The notes beneath the pieces were generated by a model. It was not told the DNA's origin. It made no database searches and worked only from the letters and a program-made list of their open reading frames with translations. The translations under genes were made by a program, and so were the position numbers. From the NCBI RefSeq assembly GCF_000375585.1, contig NZ_AQWP01000001.1, forward strand, positions 944,788 to 1,008,787: a DNA stretch of 64,000 nt. The letters are read 5' to 3'. This document shows, in pieces, positions 43,238-52,505 of the stretch; position 1 is the first letter of the stretch, and each line of letters begins with the position of its first letter. This DNA is from Sinorhizobium meliloti 4H41 (GTDB taxonomy: Bacteria; Pseudomonadota; Alphaproteobacteria; Rhizobiales; Rhizobiaceae).

Positions 43238-45240
43238 CAGCCGATCTTGCCGCCACCCTGCTTGGTGACGGCGACGACGGCCGGGCGCACCGGCATGTCG
43301 TCGCGGAAATCCGGCCAGCGCGTCGCCGGCTTCTCGTAGGTTGCGAGACCGGCATCGCCCGGGTGCTGAACCGCGAGGAAGAAGGTGTCGCTCGTCGGGT
43401 TGAAGCTCGGCCCGCACATTTCGGCACCGACCGGCACCCGGAAGAACAGCTTCGAGGTGCCGCGGCCTTCGCCTTCCGTCTCCACGGCCCAGACACCGTC
43501 CGTGCGCCCCGTGTCCTTTTCGTTGTTGCCATCGGTCGACACCCAAAGACGGCCATCGGCGTCGATGGCGCAATTGTCCGGCATGCCGAACCAGCCGTTC
43601 CTGGTCGTCGCGGTGGAGAAGGAGGCACCGACCTCGGCGACGCTCGGATCGCCGCACTTCAGGAGGACGTCCCAGCGGGATTTCGTCGAGGCGAAATCGC
43701 CGTCGGTTTCCGAAATTTCGACGATGTGGCCGAAGGCATTCTTGGCGCGCGGATTGGCGGCGTCGATCTCGTCCTCCTTGCGCTTCGTGTTGTTGGTCAG
43801 CATCACATAGACCTTGCCGGTCTTCGGATTGGGCTGAACGTCTTCCGGCCGGTCCATCTTGGTCGCGCCGAGCGCATCGGCGGCAAAACGGGTGTCGATC
43901 AGCACGTCGGCCTGGGAGGCGAAGCCGTTCTCGGCCGTCAGCGGCCCTTCGCCGTGGACGAGAGGCATCCAGGTGACCGTGCCGTCCTCGTCGAACTTCG
44001 CCACGTAGAGCGTGCCTTCGTCGAAGAGATCCATATTCGCCGCCCGGTCGTCCGGGTTGTAAGTGCCTTTCGTCACGAACTTGTAGACATAATCGTAGCG
44101 TTCGTCGTCGCCGCTATAGAGGACGACGCGGCCATCCCTGTTGACGATCGACTCGCAGCCCTCGTGCTTGAAGCGTCCGATCGCGGTGCGCTTCTTCGGG
44201 ACGGAGGTGGGGTCCAGCGGGTCGACCTCGACCACCCAGCCGAAGCGGTTGGCTTCGTTCGGCTCCTTGGATACGTCGAAGCGGTCGTAGAATTTCGACC
44301 ATTCATACTGCCCGCCCGGCGCGCCGACACGCTTCATCTGCTTGAATTCCGGATGATCCTCGGCGAGTTCGCCGCCGAAATAGCCGTTGAAGTTTTCTTC
44401 GGCCATCATGTAGGTGCCCCAGGCGGTGACGCCGCCGGCACAATTGTTGAGGGTACCGAAGACCTTCCTGCCGGTCGGATCCGACGGGGTCTTGACCCGC
44501 TCGTGGCCGGCAACAGGGCCGGAAAGCTGCATCTCGGTCGTGGCCGTGATGCGGCGGTTGTACTTGCCGTCGAGGACCGGCTGCCATTTCCCGTCGATCT
44601 TGCGGATTTCGATGACGGTGCCGCCATGGGCGGCCATTTCGATATCGACGAGGTCCTTGGTGTACTCGCCGAGCACGACCTTGTCCTCCTCCTTGCCGTC
44701 CTCCGTCACCTTTTCGACGCGGGCGAAGTTCGGGAACATGATCTCCGCATTAGTGTATTCGTGGTTGACGACCAGCAGGCCGTGGTCCGGATTGCCTTCG
44801 AGCGGAATGAAGCCGACATAGTCGTTGTTGTAGCCGAACTGCCGGCTCTGGGCCTCGGCTGTCTGGTTCAGCGGGTCGAATTCCGGGCTATCGGCAAAGA
44901 CCTTGTCGCCCCAGCGCAGCAGGATGTCGGCGTCGTAACCCTCGGCTACATGATGGGTCTCGTCGACACCGGCTTCGATCTCCTTGAAGGCGAATCGCGA
45001 CGCTTCGCCGTTTGCCCGTGCTTCGTCAGCCGTCAGCAGGGCGAGGGGGCTGACCGTCGTGGATATGGCAGCCACGGCCAGAGAACCGCCGATGAACGAC
45101 CGGCGCGAGAAGCGGCGATTGATGATGTCGCCCATGGTCGGGTTGGTGGAACAGTTATGGCCGACGTCTTCCAGTTCTTCCCTGCGCTCCGTCAGCGTCT
45201 TGAATTCGGTTTCTTCGGTAAGGCCGAGATACTTGTCCAT
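43237..45240 (-). CDS. phoX: PhoX-type alkaline phosphatase (DUF839)
   Basis: A 667-residue phosphatase exported by the Tat system: the twin-arginine motif NRRFSRRSFIGGSLAVAA lies at about residues 41-58 and a cleavage region ends EARA. PhoX enzymes carry an Fe/Ca cluster and release phosphate from organic esters. The body shows DNCAIDADGRLWVSTDGN and PTSDTFFLAVQHPGD, which are typical of the family. The start at 45240 was chosen because GGGGAGA lies eight bases before it. Position next to recO and the PHO-box-like site upstream agree with the S. meliloti phosphate-starvation phosphatase. Confidence 0.93.
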   Translation of the reverse strand: MDKYLGLTEETEFKTLTERREELEDVGHNCSTNPTMGDIINRRFSRRSFIGGSLAVAAISTTVSPLALLTADEARANGEASRFAFKEIEAGVDETHHVAEGYDADILLRWGDKVFADSPEFDPLNQTAEAQSRQFGYNNDYVGFIPLEGNPDHGLLVVNHEYTNAEIMFPNFARVEKVTEDGKEEDKVVLGEYTKDLVDIEMAAHGGTVIEIRKIDGKWQPVLDGKYNRRITATTEMQLSGPVAGHERVKTPSDPTGRKVFGTLNNCAGGVTAWGTYMMAEENFNGYFGGELAEDHPEFKQMKRVGAPGGQYEWSKFYDRFDVSKEPNEANRFGWVVEVDPLDPTSVPKKRTAIGRFKHEGCESIVNRDGRVVLYSGDDERYDYVYKFVTKGTYNPDDRAANMDLFDEGTLYVAKFDEDGTVTWMPLVHGEGPLTAENGFASQADVLIDTRFAADALGATKMDRPEDVQPNPKTGKVYVMLTNNTKRKEDEIDAANPRAKNAFGHIVEISETDGDFASTKSRWDVLLKCGDPSVAEVGASFSTATTRNGWFGMPDNCAIDADGRLWVSTDGNNEKDTGRTDGVWAVETEGEGRGTSKLFFRVPVGAEMCGPSFNPTSDTFFLAVQHPGDAGLATYEKPATRWPDFRDDMPVRPAVVAVTKQGGGKIG

Positions 45241-45310
45241 GGCAATTCTCCCCATTGAGACGGTAGACGCGCCCGATCTCCCGGGCGTCCCGGTCTCGCT
45301 TTACCAGTGA

Positions 45311-45332
45311 GTTCATGACAGTCCTGCGACAA
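45311..45332 (-). promoter_or_regulatory. PHO-box-like site upstream of phoX
   Basis: On the minus strand the site reads TTGTCGC-AGGA-CTGTCAT-GAAC: two 7-base units with 11-base periodicity, the second a perfect CTGTCAT. This matches the PhoB box layout. It lies about 70 bases upstream of the phoX start codon. Confidence 0.65.
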
Positions 45333-45485
45333 TTGGATGAAGAGATTACTGCAGAGGGTCGCGATGCCGCGATGCTCCTCACGGCTCCACAAATCCGCGG
45401 ATATCTGCCGCAGGATATTTTCGGCGCCCGTTTCGCGCTAACGTTGTCCGAATCGATCCTGATCGTGGTGATGCCGGGGGAACTG

Positions 45486-48242
45486 ATGCTCGAGGCCATA
45501 GCTCTTCTAGCCTTCGTGATGGCGCTCGTTGCTTTCCTCGGCGGCCGGAGGACGGCCGAGCGCCTCGACCGTGAAATCGAGAGCCTGAAGGCGGAGATCG
45601 CGCGGCTCGGGAGAGAGTCGACGGAACAGCGCTCCCCGGATATCGAAGCTGCGAGGACGGAGGCTGACGTTGCGAAGGCTGCCGAGCCCGAGGCGATGGC
45701 CGACGGTCCATGGGCGCGGGCGCGGCAGGACGCTCACGCCGTTGCTGACGAAACCAGGGGTGCTGCCGAAAGCCTCGACGAGGAGGCCGCGCCACCGGCG
45801 ATACCCTCGGCTGCGGCAGCGCGGACCGAGAGCCTGGAGAGCCGGATCGGCGGGAGGTGGCCGGTCTGGGTCGGGGGGCTCGCCTTGGCGCTCGGCGGCT
45901 ATTTCCTCGTGCAGTATTCGATCGATGCCGGCTTGCTGAGCCCCCCGGTCCGCTTGACCCTCGCCGCCCTCTTCGGGCTCGCGCTCGGAGCAGCCGGCGA
46001 GGTGATCCGCCGGCGCGCCGTGCCTGCTGTCGCGGACCGCTTCCGCAACGCGATGATACCGGGCGTTCTGACCGCTGCCGGTGCCGTCACCCTGTTTGGC
46101 GTCGTCTATGCCGCCTATGGCATCTACGGCTTCATCGGCACTGCAGCCGCTTTCATTCTGCTGGCGGTGATTTCGCTTGCGACGGTGGGGCTGTCACTGC
46201 TGCACGGTCAGGCGTTTGCCGGCCTCGGTCTTCTCGCATCGCTTCTGACGCCCCTGTTCGTCTCCAGCGGAGAGCCGCGCCCCTGGGTGTTGTTCGGCTT
46301 CCTTGCGGCCGCATGGCTCGCCACGCTTGCCGCGTCGCGTCTGCGCCGCTGGTCGGTCGTTCCGACGCTTGCCAATGCCGGCCTCGGGCTCTGGGGCCTT
46401 GCCTATGTAGCGCTCGCGACGCCTTTCGAGGCGCCTCCGGTGACCTTCGCGCTCCTGGTGATGATCGCCGGTGTCGCACTGATCTGGCCGGGCCTCGGCG
46501 AGCGGGACGCGGAGCCGAGCGGAGCGCCGGCGGCGGGCGCCTGGGAGCGGCTCTTCAAGCCGCCCCGACTTGCCATCTCCATCTCGGCGGCGATCGTCGC
46601 AGCCGTTCTCGCGCTGCTGTTCATCAGCCCGACCGTCGACGCCCAGCGTTTCCCGGTGACCGAATTCGTGGTCGTCGTCGCGGCGCTTGCCGCTGCAGGC
46701 TCCTTGCGTCCAAATGCGGTCTATGGGGCACTGCTCGCCGCCTTCGGTGCCATCGCAGGTACCTGGAGCTTGACTGCGCTCAGTGGTGTTCTGTCCTATC
46801 TCGATCCGTCTTTGGCCGATTTGCCGCCCGAGATCGTCGTCCCTGGCCGCACGGCCATGCTGAGCGCCATGATACTTTCGGCGCTCTTCGTCCTCTTCGG
46901 CGCCCTCGTGCTTGCCCGGCGCCCGGCGGGGAATCGGCCATTCGTCGTTCTTTGGGCAGGTCTCGCCGCCGCAGTGCCAAATGCGCTTCTGGCCATGTCG
47001 TTCCTGATGACGGGCAATTTCACCTTCGACCTGCCGCATGGCCTCGTCGCCTTGGCCGGCGGGCTGTTCCTTCTCGGGCTAGTCGAATGGCTCTATCGCC
47101 GGGGCACAGAGGCGGGGGAAGTCGACGTTCCCGGCGGTCTGCTGGCGCTCGGCTCCTTCGGTCTTCTCGTCATCGGGCTTCACGCCTGGACCGACGGCCT
47201 GGTGACGACACTGGCGATCGCTTTCCTCGGGGCCGCATACAGCTTCGCGACGCGTCTTCGCTCCTGGCCGGTTCTTCCCTGGGTGACGGTCGCCGGCGCG
47301 GTCGTCGTTCTCGCGCGGATTGCCTGGGAGCCGACGATCGTCGGGCCGGGCAGCCTCGGAACGGTGCCGGTCTTCAATGCGCTGCTCCCGGGCTACGGCA
47401 TCCCGGCGTTGTTGCTCGTCGCCTCCGCCTATTTCCTGAGGACCTTGCCGGATGTGCGGGTGCGCAACCTGCTGCAGGCGCTGGCGAGCCTTTTCGTGCT
47501 TCTGACGGTCGCGATCCTCGTTCGCCACGCGATGAACCGCGGCGTGCTCGACAGTTCCGTCCCGACACTCGGTGAGCAGGCGATCTACACGCTTCTCGCG
47601 ATCGGCGCCTCCGGGATATTCATGACACTAGACGGGAGGTCGCCGAGTCCGGTGTTCCGGTATGGCGGCATGGCGCTCGGGGTCCTGTCGATGCTTTCCG
47701 TGCTTGCCGCCCACCTCGTCGGTTTGAACCCGTATTTCAGCGGCGAACTGCTCGGAAGGGTTCCCTTCTTCGACCTGCTCCTCATCGGGTATCTGCTCCC
47801 CGCCATCGGCTATGCGGGGCTTGCCCGGTATGCGCGGGGCCGTCGCCCGCTGCCCTATGTGGCGGCGCTCGCCGTCAGTGGCGCCGTTCTCGCCTTCGCC
47901 TGGGCGAGCCTCAGCGTGCGCCGTTTCTGGCAAGGGCAGAACGTCGCCGATTGGAAGGGCTTCCTGCAGGGTGAGACCTACACCTATTCGGTGGTCTGGC
48001 TGGTTCTCGGCGTGCTGCTTCTCGTGGTCGGCTCGCGCATGAATGCCAAGAGCATCCGTATCGCCTCGGCGGTGCTGGTCTTCATCGCCGTGCTCAAGGT
48101 ATTCCTGGTCGACATGTCCAATCTCGAAGGCTTTCTGCGGGCGCTGTCCTTCATCGGCCTGGGGGCGGTACTGATCGGTATCGGGCTCTTCTACCAGAAG
48201 ATATTGTCGGGCAGCGCTGGCAACGGGGCTCACCGCGCATGA
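45486..48242 (+). CDS. DUF2339 large polytopic membrane protein
   Basis: A 918-residue protein with one N-terminal hydrophobic helix followed by a coiled-coil stretch (RTAERLDREIESLKAEIARLGRE), an acidic Ala/Glu linker, and then over 20 hydrophobic segments beginning WPVWVGGLALALGGYFLVQYSI, the DUF2339 signature. Function unknown. The start at 45486 follows GGGGGA; an open frame upstream overlaps the phoX promoter and is not supported. Its end overlaps the HD-domain gene by four bases (ATGA), so the two are coupled. Confidence 0.85.
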   Translation: MLEAIALLAFVMALVAFLGGRRTAERLDREIESLKAEIARLGRESTEQRSPDIEAARTEADVAKAAEPEAMADGPWARARQDAHAVADETRGAAESLDEEAAPPAIPSAAAARTESLESRIGGRWPVWVGGLALALGGYFLVQYSIDAGLLSPPVRLTLAALFGLALGAAGEVIRRRAVPAVADRFRNAMIPGVLTAAGAVTLFGVVYAAYGIYGFIGTAAAFILLAVISLATVGLSLLHGQAFAGLGLLASLLTPLFVSSGEPRPWVLFGFLAAAWLATLAASRLRRWSVVPTLANAGLGLWGLAYVALATPFEAPPVTFALLVMIAGVALIWPGLGERDAEPSGAPAAGAWERLFKPPRLAISISAAIVAAVLALLFISPTVDAQRFPVTEFVVVVAALAAAGSLRPNAVYGALLAAFGAIAGTWSLTALSGVLSYLDPSLADLPPEIVVPGRTAMLSAMILSALFVLFGALVLARRPAGNRPFVVLWAGLAAAVPNALLAMSFLMTGNFTFDLPHGLVALAGGLFLLGLVEWLYRRGTEAGEVDVPGGLLALGSFGLLVIGLHAWTDGLVTTLAIAFLGAAYSFATRLRSWPVLPWVTVAGAVVVLARIAWEPTIVGPGSLGTVPVFNALLPGYGIPALLLVASAYFLRTLPDVRVRNLLQALASLFVLLTVAILVRHAMNRGVLDSSVPTLGEQAIYTLLAIGASGIFMTLDGRSPSPVFRYGGMALGVLSMLSVLAAHLVGLNPYFSGELLGRVPFFDLLLIGYLLPAIGYAGLARYARGRRPLPYVAALAVSGAVLAFAWASLSVRRFWQGQNVADWKGFLQGETYTYSVVWLVLGVLLLVVGSRMNAKSIRIASAVLVFIAVLKVFLVDMSNLEGFLRALSFIGLGAVLIGIGLFYQKILSGSAGNGAHRA

Positions 48243-48895
48243 GCCGACTTCCTGCACTCGCGGCCGCCTTCGCACCCCATGACCGGCTCGCCGGCGAACT
48301 CCTCCCGCATGCCTTCGCCGCGGACGATGGTTCCCATGACGCCTCGCATCTCATCCGAGTCTGGAAAAACGCTCTCCGCATCCAGTCGGAGGAGGGTGGC
48401 AACACCCGCCTGCTGGCCGCCGCCGTGCTGCTGCACGACTGCGTGTCGGTCGAGAAAAATTCCCCACAGCGTGCAGCGGCTTCTCGGCTGGCGGCCGAAA
48501 AGGCGTCCGAAATCCTCGAGAGGCTCGGCTGGAGTGCGGCCGATATCACATCCGTCGCCCACGCCGTTCTGACACACAGCTTTTCGGCCAATCTGCCGCC
48601 GGAAACGCTGGAGGCGCAGATTCTGCAGGATGCCGATCGGCTCGATGCCATCGGCATGGTCGGCGCTGCCCGCTGCTTTTACATCGCCGGGCGCATGAAC
48701 AGCGCGCTTTATGATCCCCTCGATCCCCTGGCCGAAGCCCGCCCGCTCGACGACAAGGCTTTCGCGATCGACCATTTCGAGGCGAAGCTCTTCCGCCTGG
48801 CGAAGGATTTCCAGACCGCGGCGGGGCGGCGGCTGGCTGTCGAGCGGCAGGAGCGGCTTCGCGGCGTGCTTGCCATGATGCTGGATGAAATCTAA
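48239..48895 (+). CDS. HD domain phosphohydrolase (YedJ-like)
   Basis: A 218-residue metal-dependent phosphohydrolase. The HD signature is complete: SHDASHLIRVWKNAL (first His), LLAAAVLLHDCVSVEK (His-Asp) and LQDADRLDAIGMVGAARCF (final Asp). It resembles uncharacterised E. coli YedJ rather than nucleotide dNTPases. The substrate is unknown. The start codon lies within the end of the DUF2339 gene. Confidence 0.87.
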   Translation: MSRLPALAAAFAPHDRLAGELLPHAFAADDGSHDASHLIRVWKNALRIQSEEGGNTRLLAAAVLLHDCVSVEKNSPQRAAASRLAAEKASEILERLGWSAADITSVAHAVLTHSFSANLPPETLEAQILQDADRLDAIGMVGAARCFYIAGRMNSALYDPLDPLAEARPLDDKAFAIDHFEAKLFRLAKDFQTAAGRRLAVERQERLRGVLAMMLDEI

Positions 48896-48973
48896 AAGCT
48901 TCAATGGGTTGGCACGTCCCAGTGAATCAGATTGGCAACGGCCTGACTCGATTTCTGAATTCGGAAAATTGAC

Positions 48974-49816
48974 ATGCAAGTGACCGGCCTGAACATCCAT
49001 CCCCTGAAGAGCGGCCGCGCGGTGCCGCAAACGGCCGTCACCGTCAATCTCGATGGGCTCGCCGGCGACCGGCGCTTCATGCTGGTCGCGCCCGACGGAC
49101 ATTTCATCACGCAGCGCGAGCTGCAGGCGCTTGCGCAGGTGGAGGCGGAGCATGTCGCCGGCGGTGTGCGTCTGCGGATGAACGGCAAGGAGCTTTCCGT
49201 TCGCTTCGACCCGAATGACCGCCTCGATGTCCGGGTCTGGTCGAGCGACGTCAATGCGGCGGTCGCCGGGGGTGCTGCAAACGACACGCTGTCCGGCTGG
49301 TTCGGCCGCCCCGTCAAGCTCGTCCGCATGGACGATGAGGCCGAGCGCTTCGTCGGCGCCGAATGGGCGGGAGCGGCGGCGCCCGTCGCATTCGCCGACG
49401 GCTTCCCGGTTCTGGTTACGACAACGGGCTCGCTCGCCGACCTCAACCGCACCCTGATGGAAAAGGGGCAGGAGCCGGTCGGCATGGAGCGCTTCCGCAC
49501 CAATATCGTCATCGATTGCGACGAGGCCTGGGCCGAGGACTTCTGGGAGAGCCTGGAGATTGCCGGGATTACCTTCGATCTCGTAAAGCCCTGCGCCCGG
49601 TGCATCATGACGACGCAGGATCAGACGACCGGCGAACGCGTCGGCGGTAACCCGATCCAGGGTCTTTCGGTAAAGCGCATGTCTGCGGACCGGCGCGTGC
49701 CCGGCGTGCTCTTCGGCTGGAACGCCGTGCCGCGGGGGGAGGGCATTGTCAGGCTCGGCGACGCGGTCGAGGTCCTCCGCCGTCGCGAGGAGCGCTGGCC
49801 GATGAAGGTGCGCTGA
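48974..49816 (+). CDS. MOSC domain protein (YcbX-like)
   Basis: A 280-residue molybdenum-cofactor-binding protein. The N-terminal MOSC_N beta-barrel begins MQVTGLNIHPLKSGRAVP and includes GDRRFMLVAPDGHFITQRE; the MOSC domain carries the cofactor-binding Cys in KPCARCIMTTQDQTTGERVGGNP (about residues 211-233). It resembles YcbX and the mitochondrial mARC proteins, which reduce N-hydroxylated compounds. The reductase partner is not next to it. Confidence 0.9.
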   Translation: MQVTGLNIHPLKSGRAVPQTAVTVNLDGLAGDRRFMLVAPDGHFITQRELQALAQVEAEHVAGGVRLRMNGKELSVRFDPNDRLDVRVWSSDVNAAVAGGAANDTLSGWFGRPVKLVRMDDEAERFVGAEWAGAAAPVAFADGFPVLVTTTGSLADLNRTLMEKGQEPVGMERFRTNIVIDCDEAWAEDFWESLEIAGITFDLVKPCARCIMTTQDQTTGERVGGNPIQGLSVKRMSADRRVPGVLFGWNAVPRGEGIVRLGDAVEVLRRREERWPMKVR

Positions 49817-49953
49817 GGCGGCTTAAAACGCGGCCGTGCGAAAAGGTGCGAGCGGCCGGCGCATCAATTCCTGTGATGCCACGCTCAATATTATTGGTTT
49901 CCCCCGGGCTCGCCGCCACCATAGAATGGCCCCTCATCATCAGGAGCTTGCCC

Positions 49954-51192
49954 ATGTCTGCCATTTCTCCCGCAGTCACCCGTCCGGCGGACCGCAGCGG
50001 TCTGCCCTGGCTCATCATCTTCGCCGGCTCCATCATCGCGATGCTGACCTTCGGTCCGCGCTCCGCCATGGGGTTCTTCCAGCTGCCGATGCTTGCCGAG
50101 AAGGGTTGGGACCGGACGACCTTCGGCCTGGCAATGGCGTTTCAAAATCTCTGTTGGGGTCTTGGCCAACCGTTCTTCGGCGCGATCGCCGACAAGTTCG
50201 GCACCTGGCGCGTGCTCGCCCTCTCCGGCCTCGTCTATGCCGCGGGACTGATCCTGATGGCCTTCGCGGATGCGCCGATCTGGCTGCATATCGGCGGCGG
50301 CGTACTGGTCGGGCTGGGCGTTGCGTCGGGTTCCTTCGGCATCGTGCTTTCCGCCTTTGCCCGCAACGTCGCGCCCGAGCAGCGCTCGCTCGCCTTCGGC
50401 ATAGGCACCGCCGCCGGCTCGGCCGGCATGTTCCTCTTCGCGCCGCTGAGCCAAGGCCTCATCTCCGCCTATGGCTGGTCCGACAGCCTCGTCTATCTCG
50501 GCCTCATGATGCTGCTCGTTCCGCTCTTTGCGGTTCCGCTGCGCGGCAATGCCTCTTCCGGGCGCCAGTCCGAGGCATTGTTCAAGCAGACAGTCGGGGA
50601 AGCGCTCAAGGAAGCGCTCGGGCACAAGAGCTATCTTCTGCTCGTCTCGGGTTTCTTCGTCTGCGGCTATCAGGTCGCTTTCATCACCGCGCATTTTCCG
50701 GCCTATATCGGCGATATCGGAATCGACGCCCGCTATGCGGTAATCGCGCTGGCGTTGATCGGCTTCTTCAACATCATCGGCTCTTTCTCGGCGGGCATCA
50801 TCGGCCAGCGTTATTCGAAGCCCTATTTCCTGGCGCTGATCTATCTGGCCCGTTCAGTCGTCGTCTCGGCCTTCCTGTTGCTGCCGCAAACGCCGACATC
50901 GGTCATCGTCTTCGCGGTCGCCATGGGCCTCCTGTGGCTCTCGACGGTGCCGCCGACCAACGGGCTGGTGGCGATCATGTTCGGCACGCGGCATCTCGGC
51001 CTGCTCGGCGGCATCGTGTTCCTGTCGCACCAGATCGGTTCATTTCTCGGCGTATGGATGGGCGGCTATCTCTACGACCAATTCGGATCCTACGATCCGG
51101 TCTGGTGGGTGGGCGTCGCGCTCGGAGTGTTCGCGGCCATCGTGCACTGGCCGATCGAGGAGCGTGCCGTCGCCCGCCCGGCAATGGCCTGA
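49954..51192 (+). CDS. MFS transporter
   Basis: A 412-residue major-facilitator protein with about twelve hydrophobic segments in two halves and the loop motif GAIADKFGTWRVLALSG (about residues 80-96; the MFS A-motif). The sequence type is that of anion-substrate or oxalate/formate-like antiporters (COG2223/2807), but the substrate is not readable. The ATG follows AGGAG. It stands alone between the MOSC gene and nadA. Confidence 0.86.
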   Translation: MSAISPAVTRPADRSGLPWLIIFAGSIIAMLTFGPRSAMGFFQLPMLAEKGWDRTTFGLAMAFQNLCWGLGQPFFGAIADKFGTWRVLALSGLVYAAGLILMAFADAPIWLHIGGGVLVGLGVASGSFGIVLSAFARNVAPEQRSLAFGIGTAAGSAGMFLFAPLSQGLISAYGWSDSLVYLGLMMLLVPLFAVPLRGNASSGRQSEALFKQTVGEALKEALGHKSYLLLVSGFFVCGYQVAFITAHFPAYIGDIGIDARYAVIALALIGFFNIIGSFSAGIIGQRYSKPYFLALIYLARSVVVSAFLLLPQTPTSVIVFAVAMGLLWLSTVPPTNGLVAIMFGTRHLGLLGGIVFLSHQIGSFLGVWMGGYLYDQFGSYDPVWWVGVALGVFAAIVHWPIEERAVARPAMA

Positions 51193-51314
51193 TCACCAAA
51201 ATGTCGCGATGCGCCCGTGCGATATGCGGGCGTGTCGTTTCCACCCTGCGCGCTTGAAATCTGTCACAAAACTTTCTAAATCAGTTCCGGCGGCTCAGCC
51301 GCTTTTGTTTTGAT

Positions 51315-51343
51315 CTAATTATGCTCATTTTGAGCATAATTAG
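51315..51343. promoter_or_regulatory. Perfect palindromic operator upstream of nadA
   Basis: CTAATTATGCTCA TTT TGAGCATAATTAG: 13-bp arms with no mismatch around three T. It ends 33 bases before the nadA ATG, where a repressor would block transcription. The nearby gene for NadQ, the alphaproteobacterial NAD regulator, makes this its likely site. Confidence 0.88.
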
Positions 51344-51376
51344 AAATTGCCGGAAACGGCGAGAGAGGAGAGCCCG

Positions 51377-52456
51377 ATGACCACTCTTGACCTTCGCAAG
51401 GAAGCGGCGCCCGCTCCGGCCTTTGCAAGCGCTGCGGCACGCTTCGGTGTCATCGAAAAGCCGGATCTCGCCTTCACCCCGGCTGTCGCGCGCGAGACCG
51501 AGCACCTTTACGAAAAGGTCAAGGACTTCATTCCTGCGTTCGAGTGGGCGGCATATGCGCCTTACGTTCATGCGATCAACCGGTTGAAGAAGGAACGCAA
51601 CGCGGTCATCCTGGCCCACAATTACCAGACGCCGGACATTTTTCACTGCGTGGCGGACATCGTCGGCGATTCGCTCCAGCTTGCGCGCGACGCTACCAAG
51701 GTCGACGCGGAGATCATCATCCAGTGCGGCGTGCACTTCATGGCCGAGACGTCGAAGCTGCTCAATCCGGAAAAAACGGTGCTCATTCCCGATGCGAGAG
51801 CAGGTTGCTCGCTTTCGGACTCGATCACCGGAGCGGATGTGCGGCTCCTCAGGGAACGCTATCCGGGCGTGCCGGTCGTCACCTATGTCAACACCTCGGC
51901 CGACGTGAAGGCGGAGACCGACATCTGCTGCACCTCCTCCAACGTGCTGGCAGTAGTCGAAAGCCTGGAGTCCGACACCGTGCTCTGCATCCCGGACGAG
52001 TATCTGGCGATGAACGTGGCGCGCCAGACGAATAAGAAGATCCTGACCTGGAAAGGTCATTGCGAGGTGCACGAGCGCTTCACGGCAGCCGAACTCCTGG
52101 CTTACAAGGAAGCCAATCCCGGCATCGAGATCGTCGGCCATCCGGAATGCCACCCCGATGTCATCGCCGTCTGCGATTTCTCCGGTTCCACATCGGGCAT
52201 GATCAATTACGTCAAGGACAAGCGGCCGCAACGGGTGCTGCTGGTGACGGAATGCTCGATGGCCTCGAATATCCAGTCGGAAGTCAAGGGCGTCGATTTC
52301 GTCAAGCCGTGCAACCTGTGTCCGCACATGAAGCGCATCACGCTGCCGAAGATCCTCGACAGCCTGCTCGACATGACGGAAGAGGTTCTGGTCGATCCGG
52401 CGATCGCCGACCGCGCGCGGCTGGCGGTCGAGCGCATGGTGAACCTCAAGCAGTGA
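51377..52456 (+). CDS. nadA: Quinolinate synthase NadA
   Basis: A 359-residue 4Fe-4S enzyme that joins iminoaspartate and dihydroxyacetone phosphate to quinolinate, the second step of de novo NAD synthesis. Family marks are [18 protein letters not shown], the cluster Cys residues in [21 protein letters not shown] and [12 protein letters not shown], and [17 protein letters not shown] ribosome site precedes the ATG at 51377. It is first in nadABC. Confidence 0.97.
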   Translation: MTTLDLRKEAAPAPAFASAAARFGVIEKPDLAFTPAVARETEHLYEKVKDFIPAFEWAAYAPYVHAINRLKKERNAVILAHNYQTPDIFHCVADIVGDSLQLARDATKVDAEIIIQCGVHFMAETSKLLNPEKTVLIPDARAGCSLSDSITGADVRLLRERYPGVPVVTYVNTSADVKAETDICCTSSNVLAVVESLESDTVLCIPDEYLAMNVARQTNKKILTWKGHCEVHERFTAAELLAYKEANPGIEIVGHPECHPDVIAVCDFSGSTSGMINYVKDKRPQRVLLVTECSMASNIQSEVKGVDFVKPCNLCPHMKRITLPKILDSLLDMTEEVLVDPAIADRARLAVERMVNLKQ

Positions 52457-52505
52457 TCAATGCCGGGGCAAACCCGGCGCAGGCCCGTGGAGGAGTTATC
52501 GAGCC

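Noticed and set aside
43219-45258. 679-codon open frame antisense to phoX
   Set aside because: Same codon-bias effect; phoX has a Tat signal, a ribosome site and family motifs.
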